Notes under the pieces: model-generated | What the model was told of the DNA's origin: nothing | The model's database searches: none | What the model saw: the letters and a program-made list of their open reading frames with translations, nothing else | Shown: positions 34,218-43,004 of the stretch, piece by piece | How positions within the stretch are numbered: position 1 is the stretch's first letter | Layout: each line of letters opens with the position of its first letter | Made by a program: the position numbers and the translations under genes | Assembly: GCF_000010525.1 (NCBI RefSeq) | Contig: NC_009937.1 | Location: forward strand, 2,795,501 to 2,859,500 | Source of the DNA: Azorhizobium caulinodans ORS 571 | Lineage (GTDB): Bacteria; Pseudomonadota; Alphaproteobacteria; Rhizobiales; Xanthobacteraceae | DNA length: 64,000 nucleotides | Reading direction: 5' to 3'

Positions 34218-35018
34218 ATGGCGATGGCCCCTGCCCGGACCCTGCCTCACCGCGGCGGATGGCGGGTGGCCATGCCCTCCCCCTCCCGCGTCGCGCTCTA
34301 CCAGATCGCCCTCCTCCTCGCCCTGCTGGCGCTGTGGGAGGCGGGCGTCGCCCTTGGCTGGCTGCCGGTCTTCCTCTATGGCCGCCCGAGCGGCGTCATC
34401 GCCAAGGGCTGGCAGCTCATCCTTTCCGGGGAACTTGCCCGTGACGCAGCGCTGACCGCCTGGGAGGCCATCTCCGGCTTTGCCATCGGCACGGTGCTCG
34501 GCAGTGCCGCCGGGCTCACGCTCTGGCTGTTCCCCACGGGCGCGGCGGTGCTGCGGCCCTACATGATCGCGCTCAACGGCCTGCCGAAGATCGCGCTCGC
34601 CCCGCTCATCATCGTGTGGTTCGGCATCGGCCTCGGCTCCAAGATCGCCATTGCCGCCATCATCACCTTCATCGTCGCCCTCATCACCGCCCAGCAGGGC
34701 GCGAAAGAGGTGGACGCGGACCTCGTGAAGCTCATGCGCTCGCTGGGCGCCAGCCGCCTGCGCACCTGGCGGACGGTGATCGTGCCCGGCGCCATGCCGT
34801 GGATCGTCTCGGCCTTCCGGCTCAACGTCGGCTTCGCGCTCATCGGCGCCGTGGTGGGCGAATACATCGCCTCCAAGGAGGGCCTCGGCTACATGATCTA
34901 CTATGCCGGCGTCCTTTACGACCTCAACGCCGTGTGGGTGGGCATCGCCGCGCTCATGGGTGTCGCGCTGGCCATGTACGGCGTCATCGACCTGATCGAA
35001 CGGCGCCTGCGCGCCTGA
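34218..35018 (+). CDS. ABC transporter permease, NitT/TauT type
   Basis: A 266-residue permease with about six hydrophobic helices and the EAA loop VKLMRSLGASRLRTWRTVIV, ending in GEYIASKEGLGYMIYYAG as in SsuC/TauC. Only one permease gene is present in this module, so it should form a homodimer. It starts 3 bp after rutC and is followed by rutD. Together with the receptor at 32083 and the ATPase at 35848 it replaces the RutG permease of the E. coli operon. Confidence 0.9.
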   Translation: MAMAPARTLPHRGGWRVAMPSPSRVALYQIALLLALLALWEAGVALGWLPVFLYGRPSGVIAKGWQLILSGELARDAALTAWEAISGFAIGTVLGSAAGLTLWLFPTGAAVLRPYMIALNGLPKIALAPLIIVWFGIGLGSKIAIAAIITFIVALITAQQGAKEVDADLVKLMRSLGASRLRTWRTVIVPGAMPWIVSAFRLNVGFALIGAVVGEYIASKEGLGYMIYYAGVLYDLNAVWVGIAALMGVALAMYGVIDLIERRLRA

Positions 35019-35053
35019 CCATCCCAAAATCCCGTTAAAAGCGAAGACGTTCC

Positions 35054-35851
35054 ATGCCCTATGCGCACGGCGGCGACGCCGACCTCTATTATGAAATCCA
35101 CGGCGCGGGGACGCCCATCCTGCTCTCCGCCGGCATGGGCGGGGGCGCCGGCTTCTGGCGCCCGCAGATCGAGGCCCTCGCGGCCCGGCATCAGGTGATC
35201 CTCTATGATCATGCCGGCACCGGGCGCAGTGGGCGGGACATCGGCCCGCGCAGCATCACGGAAATGGCGCGTGACATGGCGCGGGTGCTCGATGCGGCGG
35301 GCGTGGAGGATGCCCATGTGGCGGGCCACGCCATCGGCGGCATCATCGGCATGGAACTGGCGCTTGCGGCGCCCGAGCGGGTGCGCAGCCTCACCATCGT
35401 CAACGGCTGGGCGCGGGCGGACGGCTTCCTGCGGCGCTGCTTCGAGGTGCGCAAGCGCATCCTCCTCGCCTCCGGCCCGGAAGCCTATGTGCGCGCGCAG
35501 CCGCTCTTCCTCTATCCGCCCCGCTGGATCGCCGAGAACATCGCCGTTCTGGAGGAGGAAGAGGCGCAAATGGTGGCGCACTTTCCCGGGACGCAGACCA
35601 TGCTGAACCGCATCGAGACCTTCCTCGCCTTCGACGGGCGCGAGCGCCTCGCGGACATCCGCGTGCCGACGCTGCTCGCTGCGGCGAAGGACGATGCGCT
35701 CGTGCCCTCCTATCTCTCGACCCTGCTGGCGGAAGGCATTCCGGACGCGCGCATCGCCGAGGTGGACTGGGGCGCGCACGCGTTCAGCGCGGTGACGCCG
35801 GACGTTTTCAACGAAATGCTGCTCGGCTTCTGCGGAGAGATCGACCAATGA
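35054..35851 (+). CDS. rutD: Alpha/beta-hydrolase-fold RutD homologue
   Basis: A 265-residue alpha/beta-hydrolase-fold protein. The segments VNGWARADGFLRRCFEVRKR and RAQPLFLYPPRWIAEN match RutD. The nucleophile elbow reads AGHAIGG: the usual Ser of GxSxG is Ala, which as I recall is also so in E. coli RutD (GHALG). RutD speeds breakdown of aminoacrylate/malonic semialdehyde-related products. It lies 35 bp after the permease gene and overlaps the ATPase start by 4 bp. Confidence 0.85.
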   Translation: MPYAHGGDADLYYEIHGAGTPILLSAGMGGGAGFWRPQIEALAARHQVILYDHAGTGRSGRDIGPRSITEMARDMARVLDAAGVEDAHVAGHAIGGIIGMELALAAPERVRSLTIVNGWARADGFLRRCFEVRKRILLASGPEAYVRAQPLFLYPPRWIAENIAVLEEEEAQMVAHFPGTQTMLNRIETFLAFDGRERLADIRVPTLLAAAKDDALVPSYLSTLLAEGIPDARIAEVDWGAHAFSAVTPDVFNEMLLGFCGEIDQ

Positions 35852-36642
35852 GCGAAGGATCAGGCGGGCGCCGGATCGTCCTGCGGGCTGATGATGTGAG
35901 CGTCGTCTTTCCGGGCACGAACGGCCCGGTGGAAGCCATCCGCAAGGTGGATTTCGAGCTTTATGAGGGGGAGACGCTGGCCATCGTCGGTCCCTCCGGC
36001 TGCGGCAAATCCACCTTGTTCAACGCCATCTCCGGCCTGCTGAAGCCGACGCGCGGCCTCATCGAGGTGGATGGCGTGCGGGTGGACGATGCCACCGGCC
36101 ATGTGGGCTACATGCTGCAGAAGGACCTGCTGCTGCCCTGGCGCTCGGTCATGGACAACGTGGTGCTGGGCCTTGAGGTGCGCGGCACGCCAAAGGCGGA
36201 GGCCCGCGCCGTCGCCCAGAAGCTCATCACCGCCTATGGGCTTGCCGGCTTCGAGAAGGCGAAGCCCGCCACCCTCTCCGGCGGAATGCGCCAGCGCGTC
36301 GCCATCATGCGCACGCTGGCCTTCGATCCGACCGTCATCCTGCTGGACGAGCCCTTTTCCGCGCTCGATTTCCAGACCCGGCTTCTGCTTCAGGCGGATG
36401 TGGCACGCATCATCGCCGAGCAGGGCAAGAGCGCCATTCTCGTGACACACGACATCGGCGAGGCCATCGCCATGGCCGACCGGGTGCTCGTGCTCTCGCT
36501 GCGGCCCGCCACGGTAAAAGCACTGCACGAGATCCGCCTGCCGAAGGGCGAACGCGATCCCGTGGCGCTGCGGGCTGATCCCGTCTTCAACGCGCATTTC
36601 TCGGAGATATGGGCGGATCTGGAGATCCCCAAGGCGGCGTGA
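35848..36642 (+). CDS. ABC transporter ATP-binding protein, NitT/TauT type
   Basis: A 264-residue ATPase with Walker A (GPSGCGKST), Q-loop (YMLQKDLLLPWRSV), signature (LSGGMRQR), Walker B (VILLDEPFSALDFQT) and switch His (VTHDIGEAIAMADR). It is the last gene of the rut-like/ABC operon, with an ATGA overlap to rutD, and energises the permease at 34218. The set receptor-rutB-rutC-permease-rutD-ATPase is unusual in the way enzyme and transport genes alternate. Confidence 0.93.
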   Translation: MSEGSGGRRIVLRADDVSVVFPGTNGPVEAIRKVDFELYEGETLAIVGPSGCGKSTLFNAISGLLKPTRGLIEVDGVRVDDATGHVGYMLQKDLLLPWRSVMDNVVLGLEVRGTPKAEARAVAQKLITAYGLAGFEKAKPATLSGGMRQRVAIMRTLAFDPTVILLDEPFSALDFQTRLLLQADVARIIAEQGKSAILVTHDIGEAIAMADRVLVLSLRPATVKALHEIRLPKGERDPVALRADPVFNAHFSEIWADLEIPKAA

Positions 36643-36690
36643 GTTCGGCCGCGCGCTTTCTCCTCGCGCCGCGCGGAGGGCCGCGCCAAA

Positions 36691-37587
36691 ATGCGCGCCA
36701 TGCTGCATCACGATCTGCAATCGCTCCGCCTGTTCGTCGCCGTCTGCGAGACGCGCAGCCTCTCCAAGGCGGCGGAGCGGATGAATCTGGCGCTCTCCGC
36801 CGCCAGCCGCCGCCTGCGCCTGCTGGAAGAGGAGGCGGGCATGCCTCTGGTGCGCCGCCTGCCCCATGGGGTCGAGCCCACCATGGCCGGGCAGACCGCC
36901 CTCTCCTATGCCCAGTCCGTGCTCATGCTGGCGGATCGCTATGTGGCGGGTCTCGCCGACCACCGCTCCGGTGCGCGCGGACGGGTGCGGGTTTCGGCCT
37001 CCAGTTCCGCGCTGGTGGAGCGCCTCGCCACCGACCTTGCGGACTTCGCCAAGCGCCATCCCGACATCCGTATCGACCTGGAAGAACAGCCCACGGCCGA
37101 CACCATCGCCGCCGTGACCCGCAAGCAGGCGGACCTCGGCGTCATCGTGCGCGGACAGGCGGTGGAGGGGCTGACGCTTCTTCCCTATTCCACTGACCGC
37201 CTGTCCGTTGTGGTGCGCAGCGATCATCCGTTGGCGGATCGGGCGGCCGTCGCCTTCTCGGACCTGCTCGACGAGGATTTCGTGGCGCTCGAAGCCGGCA
37301 CCGCCGTCAACCGGCTGGTGATGGAGCGGGCGCGGGAGTTGGGGCGGTTCCTCAAGGTACGGGTGCAGGTGCGCAGCTTCGAAGTAATGTGCCAGATGGT
37401 GCACCACGGCCTCGGCATCGGCATCCTGCCCGAGGCGGCGCTACGCCCGCTCGCCACGGCGCTGGGCCTCACCCTCGTCCGACTGGAAGAGACCTGGGCG
37501 GCGCGCGAGATCGCCATCTGCCTGAGGGAAAACGAGGAATTGCCGAGCGCCACGCGCCGACTGCTGGACGAGTTGCTGACGAGCTAG
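36691..37587 (+). CDS. LysR-family transcriptional regulator
   Basis: A 298-residue LysR regulator with helix-turn-helix LQSLRLFVAVCETRSLSKAA and MNLALSAASRRLRLLEEEAG, and an effector domain from about residue 90. GGAGGG stands 10 bp before the ATG at 36691; an ATG at 36700 is an alternative. It sits between the rut-like operon and the amidase operon on the same strand. Control of either is possible; its position 92 bp before the amidase makes the latter slightly more likely. Confidence 0.9.
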   Translation: MRAMLHHDLQSLRLFVAVCETRSLSKAAERMNLALSAASRRLRLLEEEAGMPLVRRLPHGVEPTMAGQTALSYAQSVLMLADRYVAGLADHRSGARGRVRVSASSSALVERLATDLADFAKRHPDIRIDLEEQPTADTIAAVTRKQADLGVIVRGQAVEGLTLLPYSTDRLSVVVRSDHPLADRAAVAFSDLLDEDFVALEAGTAVNRLVMERARELGRFLKVRVQVRSFEVMCQMVHHGLGIGILPEAALRPLATALGLTLVRLEETWAAREIAICLRENEELPSATRRLLDELLTS

Positions 37588-37679
37588 CGCCTGCGCATTT
37601 CGCGAAATCTGAATGCTTTCTTTTCTAATTCCGCGAAGCACGCACCTGAGCTTACCCTGCCTGTGCTGGAGAAACAGGC

Positions 37680-38948
37680 ATGACTGCTTTAGGTGCACTG
37701 CGGGAGAAGGGGACGACCGAAGGCGACGCCATCGCCTCCGCCCGCGCCCGGTGCGCAGCAGCCACCCCCTCCAATGCTTTCGTCGCGCTTCTGGACCCCG
37801 CACCGGGCGGCCGCTTTCCTTTCGCGGTGAAGGACATGGTGGAGGTGGCCGGCCACGCCCCCACCTATGGCCTCGCCCATTCGCAGGGCTCGCCCCGCAC
37901 CGCTTCCGCCCCCGTCATCGGTCTGCTGGAAGCCGCAGGCGGACGCGCCGTGGCGCTGGCGCAGATGACGCCGCTGGCCTTCGATCCGTCCGGCGACAAC
38001 CGCTGGCAGGGGCGCCCGCTCAACCCCTGGAACACTGACCGCATCTGCGGCGGCTCGTCCTCCGGCTCGGCGGTGGCGGTTGCGCTCGGCGCGGTGCCGC
38101 TGGCGCTGGGATCGGACACGGCGGGCTCATTGCGCATCCCCGCCCACTGCTGCGGCGTGCTGTCCTGGAAGGCCACCGCCGGGCTCATTCCGCTGGACGG
38201 GGCACTCACCCTCGCGCCGACCCTCGACACGCTGGGCTTCCTCGGCATTGATGCGGACTGGCTGGACAGTGCCGCCGCGGTTTTCGCGCCGGTCGCCAGC
38301 GATGCCACCCGCCGGATCGGCCTCGCAAGCGACCTGCTGGAGGCCTGCGACGCGGATGTGGCGGCAATCTTCCGCACGCAAGCCGATCACGCGCGGACGT
38401 CTTTTGCCACGACCGACGTCCCCGTCGCGCCGCTCATCGCTGCAACCGACGGCCCGGTGCTCGACCTGCTGATCGGAGAAAGCGCCCGGTCGCTGGCGCA
38501 CCTGCCGGAAGCGGAAGCCGATCCGCTCTTTGCCAAGCGCCTCGCCAAAGGCCGCGCCCTTTCGGACGCGCATCTCGCCGCCTGCCGCGACCAGTTACGC
38601 GCGGCGGAGGCCATGGCGGCGGATATCTTCGCCACCTGCGACGCCCTCCTGCTGCCGGCCATGCCCTGCGCGACGCCCACCATCGCCGCCTGCGATCCGG
38701 CAACGCCCGGCTTCTCCGGCCGCACGCTCTATCGCCTCTCCGCCTTCACCCGCTTCGCCAACGGCCTCGGCCTGCCGGTCGTGACCTTTCCCATCGGCCT
38801 TGATGCCAACGGAATGCCCGTGGCGGCGCAACTGGTGGGGCCCCGCGGCAGTGACCGCGCCCTCATCGCCGGCGTGCACCATCTCATGGCCGAAAACACT
38901 TGGCCGCCCCACGACAAAGATCCGTCCCGGAAGGAGCCCCTCGCGTGA
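37680..38948 (+). CDS. Amidase-signature family hydrolase
   Basis: A 422-residue amidase-signature enzyme. The Ser-cisSer-Lys triad is visible: Lys51 (PFAVKDMVEV), cis-Ser near 127 (CGGSSSGSA) and nucleophile Ser150 (GSDTAGSLRIPA). These enzymes hydrolyse carboxamides or ureido acids to acid and ammonia. It lacks the long C-terminus of GatA and of allophanate hydrolase. It is first of the operon with a CoA-transferase and a hydratase-like protein, so its acid product may be activated to a CoA thioester. Substrate unknown. Confidence 0.88.
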   Translation: MTALGALREKGTTEGDAIASARARCAAATPSNAFVALLDPAPGGRFPFAVKDMVEVAGHAPTYGLAHSQGSPRTASAPVIGLLEAAGGRAVALAQMTPLAFDPSGDNRWQGRPLNPWNTDRICGGSSSGSAVAVALGAVPLALGSDTAGSLRIPAHCCGVLSWKATAGLIPLDGALTLAPTLDTLGFLGIDADWLDSAAAVFAPVASDATRRIGLASDLLEACDADVAAIFRTQADHARTSFATTDVPVAPLIAATDGPVLDLLIGESARSLAHLPEAEADPLFAKRLAKGRALSDAHLAACRDQLRAAEAMAADIFATCDALLLPAMPCATPTIAACDPATPGFSGRTLYRLSAFTRFANGLGLPVVTFPIGLDANGMPVAAQLVGPRGSDRALIAGVHHLMAENTWPPHDKDPSRKEPLA

Positions 38949-40165
38949 GCGCCACCGCACAGGCCCCCGCGGCCGACCGTCCGGCCGCCTCCACGGCCCT
39001 CGCCAACCTGCGCATCCTCGACCTGACGCGCGTGCGGGCCGGGCCGACCTGCTGCCGCATCTTCGCGGACTTCGGCGCGGACGTGATCAAGGTCGAGGCG
39101 CCCGATGGCGTCGATCCCAATGAGAGCATGTCGGGGGCCCGCGACGGCTATGACATGCTCAATCTCCACCGCAACAAGCGCTCGCTCTCCCTCAACCTGA
39201 AGCGCAAGGAAGGGCTGGAACTCTTCCTGAAGCTGGTGGAGACGGCCGATGTGGTGGTGGAGAATTATCGCCCCGACGTGAAGGCGCGGCTCGGCATCGA
39301 TTATCCGGCGCTGAAGGCCCGCAACCCCCGCATCATCCTCGCCTCCATCTCCGGCTTCGGGCAGGACGGGCCCTATGCCCGCCGCGCCGGCTTCGACCAG
39401 ATCGCGCAGGGCATGGGCGGCCTCATGTGGGTCACGGGCCTGCCGGGACAGGGGCCGGTGCGGGCGGGCGCGGCGGTGGCGGACTCGACCGCCGGCCTTT
39501 ATGCCGCCACCGGCATTCTGGTGGCCCTGCGCGAACGCGACGTCTCGGGCGAAGGCCAATGGGTGCAGACTTCGCTGCTTCAGGCGCAGATCGCCCTGTG
39601 CGATTTCCAGGCCGCCCGCTATCTGGTGGATGGCGTGGTGCCTGAACAGTCCGGCAACGACCATCCCTATTCCACCCCCATGGGTGTCATCGCCACGGCG
39701 GACGGCTTCATCAATCTGGCGGTGGGGGGCGACGGCCAATGGCGCGACCTCTGCCGCGCCATCCAGCGCAGCGATCTCGCCGAGCATCCCGATTATGCCA
39801 CCCAGCCCCAGCGCCTCGCCCATCGGGCGCAGGTGTGGGCGCTCCTCGCGCCGATCTTCGCCGCCGACACCTCCGCCAACTGGCTCCAGCGCCTGGAGGA
39901 AGTAGGCGTGCCCGCCGGACCGATCTACCGCATGGATGAGGTGTTCGAAGACCCGCAGGTGAAGCATCTCGGCCTTGCCCGGAGCGTGACGCATCCGCGC
40001 CTCGGCGAAGTGACGCTGGTCGGCCAGCCCATCGGCCTGTCGCGCACCCCGCCGGCCGTGGTCGCCCCGCTCTCGGACAAGGGCGCGGACGGCGATGCCA
40101 TCCTCGCCGAAATCGGCCTCGACGCCGGCCGCATCGCCGCACTCCGGGCGGAGGGCATCCTGTGA
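38945..40165 (+). CDS. Family III CoA-transferase (CaiB/BaiF type)
   Basis: A 406-residue family III CoA-transferase, moving CoA between acyl groups through the active-site Asp near RAGFDQIAQGMGGLMWV. Other landmarks are LDLTRVRAGPTCCRIFADFG and DVVVENYRPDVKARLGIDY. The GTG start at 38945 overlaps the amidase stop and has AAGGAG at a good distance; an in-frame ATG at 38900 lies inside the amidase gene. It overlaps the hydratase-like gene by 4 bp at its end. It probably activates the acid formed by the amidase. Confidence 0.92.
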   Translation: MSATAQAPAADRPAASTALANLRILDLTRVRAGPTCCRIFADFGADVIKVEAPDGVDPNESMSGARDGYDMLNLHRNKRSLSLNLKRKEGLELFLKLVETADVVVENYRPDVKARLGIDYPALKARNPRIILASISGFGQDGPYARRAGFDQIAQGMGGLMWVTGLPGQGPVRAGAAVADSTAGLYAATGILVALRERDVSGEGQWVQTSLLQAQIALCDFQAARYLVDGVVPEQSGNDHPYSTPMGVIATADGFINLAVGGDGQWRDLCRAIQRSDLAEHPDYATQPQRLAHRAQVWALLAPIFAADTSANWLQRLEEVGVPAGPIYRMDEVFEDPQVKHLGLARSVTHPRLGEVTLVGQPIGLSRTPPAVVAPLSDKGADGDAILAEIGLDAGRIAALRAEGIL

Positions 40166-40947
40166 GCGCCACCCTTCTCTATGAGGCGACGGAAGGTCTC
40201 GCCCGCATCACCATCGCGCAGGACGCGAAGATGAATGCCATGACCTTCGAGATGTGGTCGGCCCTGCCCGGCCTCATCTCGCGCGCGGCCGCCGATCCCG
40301 CCATCCGCGCCATCGTGCTCACGGGTGCCGGCGAGAAGGCCTTCTGCGCCGGGGCCGATATCTCCCAGTTCGGCGCGCGGCGTTCCGATCCGGAGGCGGT
40401 CGCAGCCTATGACCATGCGGTGGCGGCCGGCATGACCGCCCTCGCCGGGGCTGAGAAGCCGACGGTGGCGCTCATCAGGGGCATCTGCTTCGGCGGCGGC
40501 TTCGGCCTCGCGCTCGCCTGCGACATCCGCCTCGCCCGCGCCGACGCCCGCTTCCGCGTGCCAGCGGCACGGCTCGGGCTCGGCTATGGCTATGAAGGCG
40601 TGAAACTCATCAGCCGCAAGCTGGGGCCAGACGCCACGGCCGACATCCTCTTCTCCGCCCGCATCCTCGATGCCGCGGAGGCCGAACGCCTCGGCGTCGT
40701 GGCGCGGGCCTGGGCGGCAGAGGCCTTCGAGACCGAAAGCGCGGCCTATCTCGGCCAGATCGCCGCCAATGCGCCGCTGACGCTTGTGGCGGCCAAGCGC
40801 GCGCTGGTGGAACTCGCCCGCCCGGAAGCTGAGCGAGACCTCGACGCGGTGGCCGCGCGCGTCGCGGCCTGCTTTGCCAGCGCCGACTATCGCGAGGGTC
40901 AGGCTGCCTTCAAGGAGAAGAGACCGCCCCGCTTTACCGGCGCCTGA
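40162..40947 (+). CDS. Enoyl-CoA hydratase/isomerase-family protein
   Basis: A 261-residue crotonase-fold protein with oxyanion-hole segments (GAGEKAFCAGADISQFGAR and GICFGGGFGLALACDIRLA). The usual first catalytic Glu (in the PE motif after ARF) is replaced by Ala (FRVPAARLGLGYGY) and the second position looks like Asp, so it may be a different crotonase activity (hydrolase, isomerase or lyase) rather than a standard hydratase. The GTG at 40162 overlaps the CoA-transferase stop. It presumably acts on the CoA thioester formed upstream. Confidence 0.85.
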   Translation: MSATLLYEATEGLARITIAQDAKMNAMTFEMWSALPGLISRAAADPAIRAIVLTGAGEKAFCAGADISQFGARRSDPEAVAAYDHAVAAGMTALAGAEKPTVALIRGICFGGGFGLALACDIRLARADARFRVPAARLGLGYGYEGVKLISRKLGPDATADILFSARILDAAEAERLGVVARAWAAEAFETESAAYLGQIAANAPLTLVAAKRALVELARPEAERDLDAVAARVAACFASADYREGQAAFKEKRPPRFTGA

Positions 40948-41013
40948 GCGCCAGCCTTTCCCACGCCGTTCCGTTCGTTGCGTCCCCCAATCAAAAATCC
41001 AGAGGACCAGGAC

Positions 41014-41991
41014 ATGCATCGCAGGACGTTTCTCGCCGGACTTTCGGGGCTTGGTGCCTCGGCTCTCCTTCCCGTCTCCGGCGCCCTCGCACAGGGCGCC
41101 GCCCCCGTCACCCTGACGGTGGGCTACGCCAAGGTCGCCCATCTCGCGCCCATCATCCTGATTGCGGACAAGCTCAAGGCGCAGGGCGTGGAGCTGAAGC
41201 TCGTGGAATTCGCGCGCTATGCGGATGCGCGCACCGCACTTCAGGCCGGCTCGCTCGACATTGCGACCGTCGGGCCGGCCGATATTCCGATTTCTCTCGC
41301 CAACGGCTCCACGGCCCTCGTGGGTATCATGGGGGTCGGGTCCTCGCCCAAATACGTGATCGCCCGCACCGGCACCAAGTTCGAGAGCTGGGACGACATC
41401 AAGGGCAAGAAGATCGCCATCGCGCCCGGCTCGGCCGTATGGTTCCAGTTCGCGGCGACGCTCATCGAGAAGGGCGTGCCCTACAATTCCTTCCAGGCCA
41501 TCAACATCCAGGGCGGCGGCGCCAATTTCGACCAGGCGCTGGAGAAGGGTGAGGTGGATGCCATCGTCACCTGGGAGCCCTTCGAATCCATCCCGGTGAT
41601 GAAGGGCTATGGCTATTTCGCCAAGAACCTCGATTACAGCACTTCCAAGGCGGCCGGCGCCGAACTGGGCATGCTGGTGGCCAACAAGACCAACATCGCC
41701 GGCAAGGACGCCGCCGTTCAGGCCTTCGTCTCCGCTTATGTGAAGGAAATGAGGGCCCTGGAAGCCTCTCCCGCCGCCTTCGCCACCGCCATCCAGACCC
41801 TCACCGGCCTCGATGCGGATATCTCCAAGCGCATCGCCGAGATCATCAAGCTCGGCCCGGTGGTGACGCCGGACCAGTTGAAGCGTCAGGCCAAGGCCTT
41901 CAACGATCTGGGCGTCATCCCCAAGGACGTGACCGGCCAGATCGATGGCGCCTGGAACAGCACCTATCTCGACAAGGCGCTGAAGTCCTGA
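41014..41991 (+). CDS. NitT/TauT-family solute-binding protein (Tat-like signal)
   Basis: A 325-residue periplasmic receptor. The ATG at 41014 has AGAGGA before it. The signal reads MHRRTFLAGLSGLGASALL with RR, so Tat export is plausible. SsuA-type features follow: GYAKVAHLAPIILIADKLKA, GSLDIATVGPADIPISLANG and DDIKGKKIAIAPGSAVWF. It begins the third NitT/TauT importer of the window, 66 bp after the hydratase-like gene, and is followed by a strong hairpin. Confidence 0.9.
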   Translation: MHRRTFLAGLSGLGASALLPVSGALAQGAAPVTLTVGYAKVAHLAPIILIADKLKAQGVELKLVEFARYADARTALQAGSLDIATVGPADIPISLANGSTALVGIMGVGSSPKYVIARTGTKFESWDDIKGKKIAIAPGSAVWFQFAATLIEKGVPYNSFQAINIQGGGANFDQALEKGEVDAIVTWEPFESIPVMKGYGYFAKNLDYSTSKAAGAELGMLVANKTNIAGKDAAVQAFVSAYVKEMRALEASPAAFATAIQTLTGLDADISKRIAEIIKLGPVVTPDQLKRQAKAFNDLGVIPKDVTGQIDGAWNSTYLDKALKS

Positions 41992-42041
41992 GCCGATCCC
42001 CCTTCCGTTCGGAGGTCTCTGCCCCGCAGGGACCTTCCGGA

Positions 42042-42082
42042 GCGCGGGCACCCCTCTCCCCTCTCCCCCGGGGTGCCCGCGC
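42042..42082 (+). repeat. Intercistronic hairpin after the receptor gene
   Basis: GCGCGGGCACCCC (42042-42054) and GGGGTGCCCGCGC (42070-42082) form a perfect 13-base stem with a pyrimidine-only loop. A weaker stem (GGAGGTC... GACCTTCC) stands just before it. The site lies between receptor and permease genes, as in two other importers of this window. Confidence 0.65.
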
Positions 42083-42142
42083 CGATATCATGGATGCCTC
42101 GATCCTGACGATGCGCGAGGCAAGACGTTGCGGAGCCGCGAC

Positions 42143-42997
42143 ATGACCACCCTCACCACCGGCGCGCGCGCCGGCCGCCGACCTTGGCGCCTGCCGATCC
42201 CGCGCGCTGGCGCCCTCGTGCTGGCGCTGATCCTTCCTGTCGCGCTCGTCATCCTCTGGCAGCTCTCGGGCAAGGACGGCGCGCTATTTGGCGGCGCACT
42301 GCCGACACCCGACCGGGTCTGGAACGCGTGGGTCACCTGGGCCTTCGGACCCAAGGGCATGGGCCTCAATCCCTATTCCGGCACGTGGCTGGAGAGCGTC
42401 ACCTTCTCCACCATCCGCGTCGCCAAGGGTTTCTCGCTGGCCATTCTGGTGGGCGTGCCGCTCGGCATCGCCATCGGCTGGTGGAAGCTGTTCGCCATGG
42501 TGGTGGACCCGACGATCCAGTGGCTGCGGCCCGTGCCGATCACCGCCTGGCTGCCGATCTCCATCGCCATCTTCGGCATCAGCGATTTCGGCTCCATCTT
42601 CCTCATCACCATCGGCGCCTTCTATCCCATCGTCATCAACACCACCCACGGCACGCGGGATGTTGAAAAGAACTGGATCCGCGCCGCGCTGATGATGGGC
42701 TCCTCCCCGCTCACCGTGATGCGGCGGGTGGTGCTGCCCGCCGCCCTGCCGTCCATCTTCACGGGCCTGCGCATCGGCCTCGGCATCGCCTGGACGGCGG
42801 TGATCGTCTCCGAAATGGTCGCCGTGAAGTCCGGCCTCGGTTACGTGCTGTGGGATGCCTATTACGTCGGCCGCATGGACATCGTGATCGCCGACATGGT
42901 CTCCATCGGCCTGCTGGGCTACCTCAGCGACGTCCTCATCGTCCGCCTCGAGCACACGGTGCTGCGCTGGCGGCGCCTGCAATCCTTCAACGCGTGA
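42143..42997 (+). CDS. ABC transporter permease, NitT/TauT type
   Basis: A 284-residue permease starting MTTLTTGARAGRRPW; about 20 polar residues precede the first helix (ALVLALILPVALVILWQL). The EAA loop is IRAALMMGSSPLTVMRRVVL and the closing motif AVKSGLGYVLWDAYYVG. The ATG at 42143 has GGAG upstream; an in-frame ATG at 42128 is possible. It is followed 7 bp later by its ATPase. Being the only permease of the set, it probably acts as a homodimer. Confidence 0.9.
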   Translation: MTTLTTGARAGRRPWRLPIPRAGALVLALILPVALVILWQLSGKDGALFGGALPTPDRVWNAWVTWAFGPKGMGLNPYSGTWLESVTFSTIRVAKGFSLAILVGVPLGIAIGWWKLFAMVVDPTIQWLRPVPITAWLPISIAIFGISDFGSIFLITIGAFYPIVINTTHGTRDVEKNWIRAALMMGSSPLTVMRRVVLPAALPSIFTGLRIGLGIAWTAVIVSEMVAVKSGLGYVLWDAYYVGRMDIVIADMVSIGLLGYLSDVLIVRLEHTVLRWRRLQSFNA

Positions 42998-43004
42998 GGC
43001 CACC

